From: Clostridia bacterium
GTDB lineage: Bacteria; Bacillota; Clostridia; Acetivibrionales; JAFADI01
NCBI GenBank assembly: GCA_026418695.1
Contig: JAOAAU010000147.1
Location: forward strand, 23,743 to 87,742
DNA: 64,000 nucleotides
Direction: 5' to 3'
The translations under genes were made by a program, and so were the position numbers. Shown here in pieces: positions 8,643 through 17,366 of the stretch (position 1 is the first letter of the stretch; each line of letters starts with the position of its first letter). A model generated the notes under the pieces. It did not search any database, was not told where the DNA came from, and saw only the letters and a program-made list of their open reading frames with translations.

Positions 8643-10019
8643 TTAGCTGCTTGCTGAACTTTCCTCCAAATTGCGCACGATCAGGGACTTATTCTCCCAT
8701 ACACGAGAGCGCCATCGTACTGAAAAGATAATGGCTCTCAGCCATTCATCGGATGTGAAGGCAATCCAAACTCCGATCAGGCCCATTCCATAATGAATTC
8801 CCAGCACATAGGCAATAGGCACGGCGATCCCCCAGGGAGACAGCATCCCCATGAGTACTGGAAACTTCACATCTCCGGATGCTTTCAGGGAACTGATGAT
8901 TACCAGATTTAGTACCCGACCGGGTTCCAGCAGAATGGCAATGGCCAGTAATATACTCCCTGTCCTGATAATATTTGGATTTTGAGTAAATATTCCGAGG
9001 AGTGGTTTGGCAAATGCAAAAAGAACAACCGCAATCGCCACTGCAATGACTACCCCGATTTTCGAACTTCGCAAACAGGTTTTGTAAGCCTGTTTCGAAT
9101 CCCCCGCACCAATCAAATGCCCCACCAATATCTGCGTACCCTGGCCCAAAGACAAACCTGAGATCATAATGAACCACATGATGTTAAAGGTCATCACTCT
9201 GGTGGTCAATGCTTCCGTCCCCATTAAAGTGATAATATAGGTAATGGTCAGCGATGATATCTGGTATGCAAACACTTCTCCTGCCGATGGTGCGCCGATC
9301 TTGAGAATGGACCCGATCGTTTCCTTATCAAATGCCAAGAGTGTTTTCCGGGATATTTTGATTCCCATTTTCTTTATGAGAAGAACAAGCATTGCAATTA
9401 CGGCAACTGCCTGGCTGATGGAGGTAGAAATCGCAACGCCGGCTACGCCCATCACAGGAACTCCAAAAAGTCCATAAAGAAAAATACAGTTTCCCAAGGC
9501 ATTGAGGATGTTCATTCCCAGCACAACAAACATTGCAGCCCTGGTGCTTCCATGACTTCTCAATATGGCTGAATTCGTTGCAATCAGGGCCTGCAGGAAT
9601 GAAAATCCTCCGGCGATTCTTAAAAACTGCATTCCATATTCCATCAATTCTTCAGGGAGGTTGATCATTGTCAGGATTGGTCTGGCAAAAATGATTAATA
9701 CCAAGCTAAGGAACAGACCAAAAAAGAAATTCAAAATCATAGCAGATACTGCGGTTGCATTTGCTTTATCCTTCTGTCCTGCGCCCAGATACTGCGAAAT
9801 GACGATGGTTGTCCCTGTAGACACTACAGAATAAATCACCAATACCATGGCAATGATCTGGTTGGTTGCTCCGACAGCAGCTACGGCCTTTTCGGAATAA
9901 TGGCTCAGCATGAACGTGTCAACGTTCCCCAGGAGCATTCTCAGCAGCGTCTCAATAAAAATAGGCCATGTCAGCATGAATAAATTGAGTTTTCTTTCTT
10001 TTGTGTGTTGAATTTCCAT
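8643..10019 (-). CDS. MATE-family multidrug/toxin exporter
   Basis: About 458 residues with twelve predicted membrane helices in two six-helix halves, typical of MATE (NorM/DinF-like) cation-coupled exporters; the TWPIFIETLLRMLLGNVDTFM opening is characteristic of the family. The ATG at 10019 has AAAGGA six bases upstream, whereas an in-frame ATG at 10034 has none, so the shorter form is given. It starts 27 bases after the MFS stop and ends 36 bases before the deacetylase start, so these genes are very likely co-transcribed. Substrate unknown. Confidence 0.88.
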   Translation of the reverse strand: MEIQHTKERKLNLFMLTWPIFIETLLRMLLGNVDTFMLSHYSEKAVAAVGATNQIIAMVLVIYSVVSTGTTIVISQYLGAGQKDKANATAVSAMILNFFFGLFLSLVLIIFARPILTMINLPEELMEYGMQFLRIAGGFSFLQALIATNSAILRSHGSTRAAMFVVLGMNILNALGNCIFLYGLFGVPVMGVAGVAISTSISQAVAVIAMLVLLIKKMGIKISRKTLLAFDKETIGSILKIGAPSAGEVFAYQISSLTITYIITLMGTEALTTRVMTFNIMWFIMISGLSLGQGTQILVGHLIGAGDSKQAYKTCLRSSKIGVVIAVAIAVVLFAFAKPLLGIFTQNPNIIRTGSILLAIAILLEPGRVLNLVIISSLKASGDVKFPVLMGMLSPWGIAVPIAYVLGIHYGMGLIGVWIAFTSDEWLRAIIFSVRWRSRVWENKSLIVRNLEESSASS

Positions 10020-10046
10020 TACATTTCCTTTCATAGATATAACTGT

Positions 10047-11363
10047 TTATTTGGGTTCGTTTCGAAGCAACCACCAACGCAGTGTCCATAACCCTGTAGA
10101 CACAATTCTGAATGCAAAGATAATTAAAAAAGTGGTCTGTAATGCCGACTTTGTTGAGCCTAAAGCGGAGTAGACCTGAACTCCTATCATGGGCATGACT
10201 GCGTTGGAAAATGTCACAAGTACCGTATAAATCGCTATGCTCAGAGTTTTATTTTTCTCAGGAATGACCTGAAGAAGACACTGCAGGATGTTCAACATGA
10301 CCGCGGCAAAAGCAAAGTTTGAAAGTGTATTCAGTAAAAGAAACACCACCGGCCCGGTTTCAGCAGAACAGCTGGTGGCTATAATCATGCTGGCAGGGCA
10401 GAAAGCCAATCCCAGATTTCCAAGGATTATTGGGAATCTTACACCATACTTTTCATTCATTTGACTCCAAAAGCCAATGGTTAAAAATTGTACTACAGCT
10501 CCCCCTATACTGACATAGCTGAGCCAAACCTCATTCAGTTTGAGATAGGTAACCTGTCCGATATAATACAAGGTCCAGTCTACCTGCCATGTCAGGTAAA
10601 AGAACAACGCCACGCCTACAAAACCAAGAAATCTTTTATTATGTGCCAAGTCTGTTACAGCTGTTTTCAAATCATGTAAGCGGGTCTTCACCGGGGAATG
10701 AACATTTCCTCCGGATATCCTCTTCAATACAAGCGCTTGCAGGATCAACAGCAAGGAGGCTGCCCAGAAAAAGGTCTGGTGGAACATGATTTTCGTATCG
10801 TTTGAATCCGTTGATGAGAGCAGAACCCCCGTCACGATGGGAGCCAGGATGCTGATCAGAAAGGTTCCCTGAGTACGAAGTGAGAAAGTTCTATTCATGG
10901 ATTCCTCAGGCACAACATCAGAAAAATAAGCCTGCCAGGAAGCATTATACATTGTCATCGGAGCAACGGACAAGGCAAGAAGACACAGGAAAGCTATCAA
11001 ACTGTATTCCTTCATGAACGGTACAAAGCCCAATACAGCATAAAAAGCCGCCAGCATAAAAAGGGACAGGGTCACCATGCGCCTTTTATTACTCATGGAA
11101 TCGGTCAGGATCCCTCCGGGAATCAGCACCAGCATTCCGACAAACTGAGGTAGTGCAATGACAAGGCTCAACTGAAAGTCACTGGCATTCATCCTGGATG
11201 CAAACAGATTGTTGTTGTTGTTCACCAGGTTGTTTACAAGGGTAATGAGGATTCCTTCGATGGCAAACAGCAGCATGTTCCGCTCAGTTGTCCCAGTCTC
11301 TGTGAGTTTTTCTGTCAATTTGGCAGGTATATTTGATAAAATTCCGTTTTTATTCAGTATCAT
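10047..11363 (-). CDS. Major facilitator superfamily transporter
   Basis: 438 residues with about twelve hydrophobic helices. The loop after the second helix, GGILTDSMSNKRR, resembles the MFS signature GxLxDrxGrR. It opens a six-gene leftward run (MFS, MATE, deacetylase, ABC ATPase, two permeases). AAGGAGA lies roughly 10 bases before the ATG at 11363. An asparagine-rich run (VNNNNN, around residue 47) sits in the first extracytoplasmic loop. Direction and substrate cannot be read from sequence; drug or sugar efflux are both possible. Confidence 0.85.
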   Translation of the reverse strand: MILNKNGILSNIPAKLTEKLTETGTTERNMLLFAIEGILITLVNNLVNNNNNLFASRMNASDFQLSLVIALPQFVGMLVLIPGGILTDSMSNKRRMVTLSLFMLAAFYAVLGFVPFMKEYSLIAFLCLLALSVAPMTMYNASWQAYFSDVVPEESMNRTFSLRTQGTFLISILAPIVTGVLLSSTDSNDTKIMFHQTFFWAASLLLILQALVLKRISGGNVHSPVKTRLHDLKTAVTDLAHNKRFLGFVGVALFFYLTWQVDWTLYYIGQVTYLKLNEVWLSYVSIGGAVVQFLTIGFWSQMNEKYGVRFPIILGNLGLAFCPASMIIATSCSAETGPVVFLLLNTLSNFAFAAVMLNILQCLLQVIPEKNKTLSIAIYTVLVTFSNAVMPMIGVQVYSALGSTKSALQTTFLIIFAFRIVSTGLWTLRWWLLRNEPK

Positions 11364-11576
11364 TTGCCCCGAATCTCCTTTGTCTCCATCCTGTAAAAGT
11401 AACGAACATTTCTGAATCCATCATACCATTTGACAGCAAGTCTGTTCATTGTTGGAATTTTAGAAAAACACCCCGGAAATTTGTATTTTTATACAAAAAT
11501 AAACCTTTCAAGCCAAACAAACATGAATACTAACCCATAGAGATACAAATCTGAACCCCCTGGGAGGATAAACAAA
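11364..11576 (-). other. Upstream region of the MFS/MATE/ABC operon
   Basis: Non-coding. Read leftward, an extended -10 box TGG-TATGAT lies at 11420-11428 with no good -35, a weak promoter candidate for the operon. A TTTGTAT/ATACAAA dyad near 11480-11500 could be an operator. No gene is seen. Confidence 0.35.
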
Positions 11577-11601
11577 CATCCATCCGGAGCTCGGATGGAT
11601 G
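11577..11601. terminator. GC-rich hairpin in the gap before the chemoreceptor relic
   Basis: CATCCATCC (11577-11585) pairs perfectly with GGATGGATG (11593-11601) around a 7-base loop. Read leftward it is followed by TTTGTTTA, a modest U-rich tract, so it may be the original terminator of the truncated chemoreceptor gene to its right. Confidence 0.5.
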
Positions 11602-11710
11602 CAATAAAAGCAGTTCCAAATACTATTTTAAGTTAATTTCATTGTTCTTTCATTTCAGTTTTTGCTGTATGTATTACACATTTTGCTATCCGTTTCAAAA
11701 ACAATACTTT

Positions 11711-11866
11711 TTAATCCACTATAAAGGCATCAATAGACTCATTGAGTTCCTTTGCCGTTTCTTCCAACCTGGCTGCAAGATTGGATAGGATTTCCGCTTC
11801 TATGATCTGTTCCTCCGTATTGGCGGACACCTCCTGTGTCATCGCAGCAGTCTCCTGGGATATAGA
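11711..11866 (-). pseudogene. C-terminal remnant of a methyl-accepting chemotaxis protein
   Basis: Read leftward the frame ending at TAA (11711-11713) encodes the typical end of an MCP signalling/methylation helix: SQETAAMTQEVSANTEEQ, then AEILSNLAARLEE and AKELNESIDAF. Only about 50 residues survive; there is no start codon or ribosome site, and the similarity stops exactly where the palindrome following the sugar-binding protein gene begins (11869). The rest of the receptor is missing, so a deletion or insertion joined the sugar-uptake operon to the tail of an older gene. Confidence 0.8.
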
Positions 11867-11868
11867 TA

Positions 11869-11902
11869 GAGGGTGCAATAAGGAATTCCTTATTGCACCC
11901 TC
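11869..11902 (-). terminator. Perfect 34-bp palindrome after the second sugar-binding protein gene
   Basis: GAGGGTGCAATAAGGAA is followed immediately by its exact complement, 15 bases past the stop of the leftward binding-protein gene. Position suggests the operon terminator, but no U-run follows in the leftward direction, so mRNA stabilisation is as likely as termination. Confidence 0.6.
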
Positions 11903-11916
11903 CGTTGATGATATTT

Positions 11917-13479
11917 TTACTTATTTTTTGCTATGAAGTCATTTGCTTGCTTCTGTGCTTCATCAATAACCTTTTTAATACCTGCTTTTTCAAGCGCTGC
12001 CTTCACCTTGGGATAATGAGTATCATAGTCAACAACGCCTCTTGCCAAAGGTTCGCCAAGGTTTTTACCTACCGTATTCAATGCTGCTACCTCTGTCTTA
12101 ACCGGATCCTGGTTGAAGATCCAACCTACAGTTTTGGAGATGACGGCAGAATCATTGAATTCTTTCATCTTCTTCCATTTATCAGGACTTTCATTTGCCC
12201 AGAGATAATCAAGGAACTGGTTACCACCCATGGACCACTGAGCCATTCCTGTATAACCGGAATTCTGAGCGTTTACGCCATCTGCAAAGTCAATCTGATT
12301 TTCACCGATCTTCTTATAGTGCTTACCTTCAATACCCCATGACATGAGGTTCTTCAGCTTCTTGTTTACGAAAAGCTCATTGATAAACGCCATTGCCTTG
12401 TCAGGATTCTTTGCTGTTCTTGGAATTGCCAGCATTGAGTTTGTGAGGTCGTTGGTGTTTGCAAAAGGTTTAACATCTGCATAGGCATTAAACTGAAGTA
12501 CTTTGTATCCCAACTGAGCTTCCATTTCTTCCGCTTTACCAGGCTTCAACTGTTCAGCCCACATAAATGCCTTCTGAGCTTTCTTGATTGGCATACCGTC
12601 CTGGATCGTAGCTGAATCCTTATTAATATAACCCTTATTGTACCATTCCCTGGACATTTTTACCGCTTCTATGAATTCAGGTTGTTCATATACGTTTACA
12701 ACTTCCACTTTATCAGCAGATTTCCTCATAGAAACAGGAACCTCAACGGAGCAGAGGATTTCATAGAAATTCTGCATGAAATAAACCATCTGGTCGCCTT
12801 TTGTGGATAAGAAAGGTACCACGCCTGGTTCCTTCTCTTTGATCACCTTGAACATCGGTTCAAAATCTTTAGGTGTTTTTACTGTAGAAAAATCAAAGTT
12901 ATACTTTTCTGCCAAAGCCTTGTTCACCAGAACGCCGCCTACACCGGTCATGTCTTTTGCGGTTGGAATTCCGTAAAGAACGCCGTCAAACTTCGGCGCT
13001 TTCAAATATGCGGGATGGATATTGGCAACGATGTCCTTACCGTGTTTAGCCAAAAGGTCATCCAATGGCTGGAATGCTTTTTGCGCTACATAGTTGGAAA
13101 ATCCCCACCAGCTTGGTGCAAACATAACATCAATCGGTTCTCCGGAAGCGATAACAAGTCTTTGTTTGTCTTGGTAGCTGTCCCAGAAGAAATAGTTCAA
13201 TTTTACAGTTGCGTTGATTTTTGCCTTCAACTCTTTGTTGATTTCCTCCTGTACCAAAGGTAAATCTTTTACCTGAGGTGCAAGGAAATAAGCGTTCAAC
13301 TCTACAGCCTTACCTGCATCTGCAGTATCGGCTTTCTTTTCAGCTGCAGGTGCTGCAGTTTCTGCTTTCTTTTCTTCAGAAGCAGCTTGTTGTTTTGATC
13401 CTCCGCAACCTGCCAGCACAAGTGTGAATACCAGCATCACTGCCAGAACCAGACTTCCAGTTCTTTTCATTTTGGACAT
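11917..13479 (-). CDS. ABC sugar transporter substrate-binding lipoprotein (LplA-like, DUF3502-type C-terminus)
   Basis: Secreted, lipid-anchored solute-binding protein of 520 residues. Signal peptide ends in LVLAGC (Cys25 is the lipid attachment site), followed by a Glu/Ala/Lys-rich linker to about residue 60. The body resembles family 1 carbohydrate-binding proteins of the LplA class. AAAGGAGG lies about 8 bases before the ATG. It is the last gene of a leftward operon that already contains another binding protein, upstream of one permease pair; the two may feed the same permeases with different sugars. Substrate unknown; oligosaccharide from plant cell wall is a reasonable guess. Confidence 0.88.
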   Translation of the reverse strand: MSKMKRTGSLVLAVMLVFTLVLAGCGGSKQQAASEEKKAETAAPAAEKKADTADAGKAVELNAYFLAPQVKDLPLVQEEINKELKAKINATVKLNYFFWDSYQDKQRLVIASGEPIDVMFAPSWWGFSNYVAQKAFQPLDDLLAKHGKDIVANIHPAYLKAPKFDGVLYGIPTAKDMTGVGGVLVNKALAEKYNFDFSTVKTPKDFEPMFKVIKEKEPGVVPFLSTKGDQMVYFMQNFYEILCSVEVPVSMRKSADKVEVVNVYEQPEFIEAVKMSREWYNKGYINKDSATIQDGMPIKKAQKAFMWAEQLKPGKAEEMEAQLGYKVLQFNAYADVKPFANTNDLTNSMLAIPRTAKNPDKAMAFINELFVNKKLKNLMSWGIEGKHYKKIGENQIDFADGVNAQNSGYTGMAQWSMGGNQFLDYLWANESPDKWKKMKEFNDSAVISKTVGWIFNQDPVKTEVAALNTVGKNLGEPLARGVVDYDTHYPKVKAALEKAGIKKVIDEAQKQANDFIAKNK

Positions 13480-13627
13480 AGTAGATCCTCCTTTTAATAT
13501 TTGTTGTTTTATATTGACCGGTAAAATGGGTGACTTTAACTAAACCTGCAGTTCTTCTTTCAAAATGCAGGCCATTTTCACTTTTTAGACTTCAGTCCTT
13601 GGGTGAGTCACCGCATCGATACCGATA

Positions 13628-14551
13628 TCAACCTTTAACAGCCCCGATGGTAAGACCTTTGATAAAATATTTCTGGAAGAAGGGGTAGGCAAACACGATC
13701 GGCCCAACCCCAAGAATAGCCATGGCCATTCGGAGTGTTTCTCCAGGGATCTTCATCAGCTCAGCCGACGCATTTCCCATGGAAGCAGCCTGCGAAGATG
13801 TCAGGTATTCAATAGATCGCAGCGCCTGGTACATTGAAAACTGAATGTTGTAATATTTTGTACTGTTGATGAACAAAAGGCAAAGATACCAATCATTCCA
13901 ATATGCCAGGACAGAGAACAAGCCAATGGTGGCAATAACCGGTTTGGACAGAGGGATTACGATCTTGATAAATGTGGCAAATTCGCTTGCGCCGTCTATC
14001 TTTGCGGATTCCAGAATGGAATCGGGTAAATTTAAACTGAAGAAAGTCCTCACGATCAGTACGTTAAATGCGGTTATCAATGCAGGAATAACCAGCATGG
14101 CCGGATTGTCCTTCATTTGAAGATATTTGGTATATAAGATATACCAAGGCACAAGGCCTCCCTGAAACAGCATGGTAAAGAACATGAAAAAGGCGAAGAA
14201 GTTACGGTACTTAAAGCTTTTTCTGGAAATAGGGTACGCATACATCATCGTCAGCAATACACTGAGGATAGTACCAATTACGCATACCGCAATCGTAACA
14301 CCGTAGGCCGTCAGAATTTTTTCAGGATCATAGAACAGATATTTATAAGTGCTAAAATTAATTTCACTTGGAAAGAAGGAATACCCATTTTCAATCAATG
14401 AAATCTCGCTTGTAATGGAGACCATAAATATCAAAACCAGCGGTGCGATACATGCAATACAATAAATAGAAAACAGTATATTGAATATTAAATTGGATGT
14501 CTTGGATATTGAATTTGATTCAAAAGTTGATTCTAATGCTTTGGTGGTCAT
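13628..14551 (-). CDS. CUT1 sugar ABC transporter permease (LplC/YtcP-like)
   Basis: Membrane subunit of 307 residues with six hydrophobic helices. The cytoplasmic EAA loop, ESAKIDGASEF then PLSKP, marks a binding-protein-dependent importer and contacts the ATPase. No ATPase gene is present; CUT1 systems of this class commonly use a shared MsmK/MsmX-type ATPase encoded elsewhere. GGGAGGATTTT precedes the ATG at 14551. It starts 29 bases after the partner permease. Confidence 0.9.
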   Translation of the reverse strand: MTTKALESTFESNSISKTSNLIFNILFSIYCIACIAPLVLIFMVSITSEISLIENGYSFFPSEINFSTYKYLFYDPEKILTAYGVTIAVCVIGTILSVLLTMMYAYPISRKSFKYRNFFAFFMFFTMLFQGGLVPWYILYTKYLQMKDNPAMLVIPALITAFNVLIVRTFFSLNLPDSILESAKIDGASEFATFIKIVIPLSKPVIATIGLFSVLAYWNDWYLCLLFINSTKYYNIQFSMYQALRSIEYLTSSQAASMGNASAELMKIPGETLRMAMAILGVGPIVFAYPFFQKYFIKGLTIGAVKG

Positions 14552-14580
14552 AAAATCCTCCCATCTTCGAACGATGCTTT

Positions 14581-15540
14581 TTAAAATATTTTATGCTCTT
14601 CACTAATTTTCCCAACGCCCCAGTTTGCCAGCAATACAAGTATGAAACCGACAACAGACTGATAAAAACCGGCTGCTGAGGACATTCCAAGGTCTCCGCT
14701 GGAAATCAGTGCGTTATAGATGTAGGTGTCAAGAACCCCAGTAGTCGGCTGTAAAAGTCCCTGCTGCATCGGTACCTGGTAGAACAGGCCGAAATCAGAC
14801 CTGAAAATATTACCTAATGCCATGAGGGTCGTTACAATCATTAGTGGAACTAAAAACGGAATGGTAATCGCTTTTATTTGTTGAATTTTATTTGCACCAT
14901 CCAGTACCGCCGCTTCATAATATTCCGGATCGATTCCTGTGATTCCGGCAAGGTAAAGTACAATTCCATATCCGATATTCTTCCATATATTTACGACAGG
15001 GAGAATGAAAGGCCAGTATTCCGGTGCTGTATACCAGTCAATCGGCATTAGGTTTAACATTGGCGCAATGGACATATTGTACAATCCATTAGGACTGAGG
15101 ACGGAATATACCAGGTAGGCTACGACAACCCACGAAAGAAAATATGGAAGGAAGATGACGGATTGAAAGAACTTGGCCAGGAATTTGCTTCTTAATTCAT
15201 TTAGGATCAAAGCTACAGTTACAGCGATTACAAGGTTAAGCACAATAAAAGCCAGATTGTATCCAATCGTGTTTCGGGTGATCTCCCATGCATCTTTCGT
15301 TTTAAAGAGAAATTCAAAGTTCTGAAGACCGGACCATGGGCTCTTTAAAAAACCATCCTCATAATTGAAGTTTTTAAATGCGATGATCGCACCAAACATT
15401 GGCAGATAATAATTGATAAACACCAGGATAAAAGGCGGCAAAATCATTAAAAATAATGCCTTGTTGGTAGATAGTTCTTTTAGAAATCCTGACTTGAATT
15501 TTATTGGTTTCTTTTCCAATACGGTGTTCATGTTTGACAT
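14581..15540 (-). CDS. CUT1 sugar ABC transporter permease (LplB-like)
   Basis: 319-residue membrane protein with six helices and the LplB-type EAA loop YEAAVLDGANK. It pairs with the following permease. The ribosome site GGAAGGA lies 6 bases before the ATG at 15540. A 250-base gap with a long stem-loop separates it from the upstream binding-protein gene, an arrangement that usually lets the binding protein be made in excess over the permeases. Confidence 0.9.
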   Translation of the reverse strand: MSNMNTVLEKKPIKFKSGFLKELSTNKALFLMILPPFILVFINYYLPMFGAIIAFKNFNYEDGFLKSPWSGLQNFEFLFKTKDAWEITRNTIGYNLAFIVLNLVIAVTVALILNELRSKFLAKFFQSVIFLPYFLSWVVVAYLVYSVLSPNGLYNMSIAPMLNLMPIDWYTAPEYWPFILPVVNIWKNIGYGIVLYLAGITGIDPEYYEAAVLDGANKIQQIKAITIPFLVPLMIVTTLMALGNIFRSDFGLFYQVPMQQGLLQPTTGVLDTYIYNALISSGDLGMSSAAGFYQSVVGFILVLLANWGVGKISEEHKIF

Positions 15541-15678
15541 CCTTATTCCTTCCCTTTCAATATAAAATCAAATCAATAGACATAAATCTATTGTTAGATG
15601 AAGAGATTTCATCATTTTAGTCCTTGATGCTTGTATACACCATAAGATTTTTATACGGTTTATTTCATTTTTTCTTGA

Positions 15679-15769
15679 AAGCAATAAAGAATATACGCAT
15701 GTTATAGCCCCACTATATGCACGGGTGAAGCTATAACCCTCCCCCACTGCAATACATTCTTTATTGCTT
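15679..15769 (-). other. Nested stem-loop between binding-protein and permease genes
   Basis: Outer arms of 14 bases (15679-15692 with 15756-15769) pair perfectly, and inside them GTTATAGC (15701-15708) pairs with GCTATAAC (15730-15737). No U-run follows leftward, so a processing or stability hairpin that sets the protein ratio is more likely than a terminator. The rest of the 15541-15790 gap shows no credible gene. Confidence 0.55.
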
Positions 15770-15790
15770 CCAATTGGTTTCAATTTTAAT

Positions 15791-17095
15791 CTAGTTGGAA
15801 GTACCCTTCAGTTTTGCCATATCCTTTACAAATTCATCCGGGGTCTTTTTTCCGGCAAACAGTTCAGCTACAAGGCTTTTATGTGTTTCAGCCTCGGCAG
15901 CCGGTAAAATGGTATCCCACCACCCTACAAAGGAAGTACCTGTATTCATCAGTTTTCCAGCTTCTTTTGTCAGCGGAGTTATTTTTATGCTGTCTGCTCC
16001 ATCCGTTTTCCAACAGGGAAGCCCGGCTCCTCGTAAATACCCTTCCTTCCCGGCTTTTTCACAAATGAATTTTAATGCTGCTACCGCTTCTTCCACATGT
16101 TGTGTATTTACATTCACACAGAACCCGTCCACATTCCCCCCGTAAAATTCTGTTGCAATCCCTTTGCCTCCTTCTATGACCGGAAATGGAACCACAACAA
16201 TCTGATCCTTTGTTGTGGTTTTTGATTTATCGATGGTAATCCCTACCCAATTTCCTTGATAAATCATTGCTGCTTTTCCTTCGGTAAACTCGTTGACCAT
16301 CTCATTGAACCCCAAGCCAAAAGCGTTATCATTGAATGCCTTTTCCTTGACAAGTTCGGTAAGCTTTTCTGCAGCCTCCCTGAACTGCGGCTGGTCAAAT
16401 TGGCTTGGCTTCTTCATAGCGTCCATGCAAGCCTGGTTACCTGCTTGTCTCATCGCCAGAATGTCATACCAATACATCCCCGGCCATCGATCCTTTTCGC
16501 CAACGGAAATTGGCGTAATTCCCTTAGCTCTAAGTTTTTTTACTGCGTCCAAAAGTTCGTCATAGGTCTCGGGGATCTTTGCTCCAGCCTTTTCAAACAA
16601 TTCTTTATTACAGTATAAATTCGCTATGAATGTAAGCATCGGAAGACTGTAAACCCGGCCGTCAAAAGTACACGCCTCGAGGATACCTGGAATCAGTCTG
16701 TCTCTTGTACCATCATTCAAATAGGAATCCAGCGGGAGAATGTTCCCCTCACTGATATACGGACTTACAAAACTGCCGCCCCACATGTAGAATAAATCCG
16801 GAGCTTCCCCTGCGGCTAAAGCCGTCTTGATCTTGGTTTTATACGGTTCACCGCTGACACCATCTGCCAAGACCTTAACTTTCGGATTTCTGTCGTTCCA
16901 ATCCTTGATTGCATTTTTCACTGAATTTGTTGTGGAATCCGCCTCATTCACCCAATGATGCCACATGGTCAACGTAATTGATTGGGTATCCGTTTTTGTC
17001 TTTGAAGGCTTTGTGGTGCTGCCGCAGGCAGCAAGGCTGAATACCAAAGCCACAACAATTCCCATTCTCAGGACATTGAAAATGGACTTCTTCAT
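15791..17095 (-). CDS. ABC sugar transporter substrate-binding lipoprotein (family 1)
   Basis: Lipid-anchored extracellular solute-binding protein, 434 residues. Signal peptide with lipobox SLAAC (Cys24). The body opens with ITLTMWHHW and contains DLFYMWGG, patterns shared by family 1 maltodextrin/xylo-oligosaccharide binders. GGAGGAGG lies about 8 bases before the ATG. It follows a kinase and response regulator gene and precedes the permeases. It is shorter than, and of a different subfamily from, the second binding protein at the other end of the operon. Confidence 0.9.
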   Translation of the reverse strand: MKKSIFNVLRMGIVVALVFSLAACGSTTKPSKTKTDTQSITLTMWHHWVNEADSTTNSVKNAIKDWNDRNPKVKVLADGVSGEPYKTKIKTALAAGEAPDLFYMWGGSFVSPYISEGNILPLDSYLNDGTRDRLIPGILEACTFDGRVYSLPMLTFIANLYCNKELFEKAGAKIPETYDELLDAVKKLRAKGITPISVGEKDRWPGMYWYDILAMRQAGNQACMDAMKKPSQFDQPQFREAAEKLTELVKEKAFNDNAFGLGFNEMVNEFTEGKAAMIYQGNWVGITIDKSKTTTKDQIVVVPFPVIEGGKGIATEFYGGNVDGFCVNVNTQHVEEAVAALKFICEKAGKEGYLRGAGLPCWKTDGADSIKITPLTKEAGKLMNTGTSFVGWWDTILPAAEAETHKSLVAELFAGKKTPDEFVKDMAKLKGTSN

Positions 17096-17297
17096 TGTTC
17101 TGACCTCCTCCGTTTTTTCAGCTTATTCTAATTTTATCAACAGTCTGGTTTTTTCTCGATTCATTTTTATTGCATCATCATTCAAAAATTTATCATGAAT
17201 TATATTGATCTGATTACTTGAAGAAAAAAGAAAAGCGCTTCCCTAAAATACGGATGTTTGATTTATGTGTCGCTTAAACTGTATTTATGTACTGAAT

Positions 17298-17322
17298 CGC
17301 CCTATGTACCACACATAGGGCG
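17298..17322 (-). other. Hairpin between response regulator and binding-protein genes... read upstream of the regulator end
   Basis: CGCCCTATGT pairs perfectly with ACATAGGGCG around a 5-base loop, 45 bases downstream of the response regulator stop. No U-run follows leftward. It could reduce read-through or protect the downstream binding-protein message. Confidence 0.5.
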
Positions 17323-17366
17323 TCTATTCTGACAGGATACCATGAAAAGCATCTGGCTTCAAAGTT

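Noticed and set aside
11869..11902. Attachment site or IS end
   Set aside because: The perfect palindrome lies directly after a binding-protein stop codon and has no direct-repeat flanks or integrase; a transcript-end hairpin is simpler.
15568..15783. 71-codon leftward open frame between binding-protein and permease genes
   Set aside because: It runs through the long hairpin and lacks a ribosome site; composition is unlike coding sequence.
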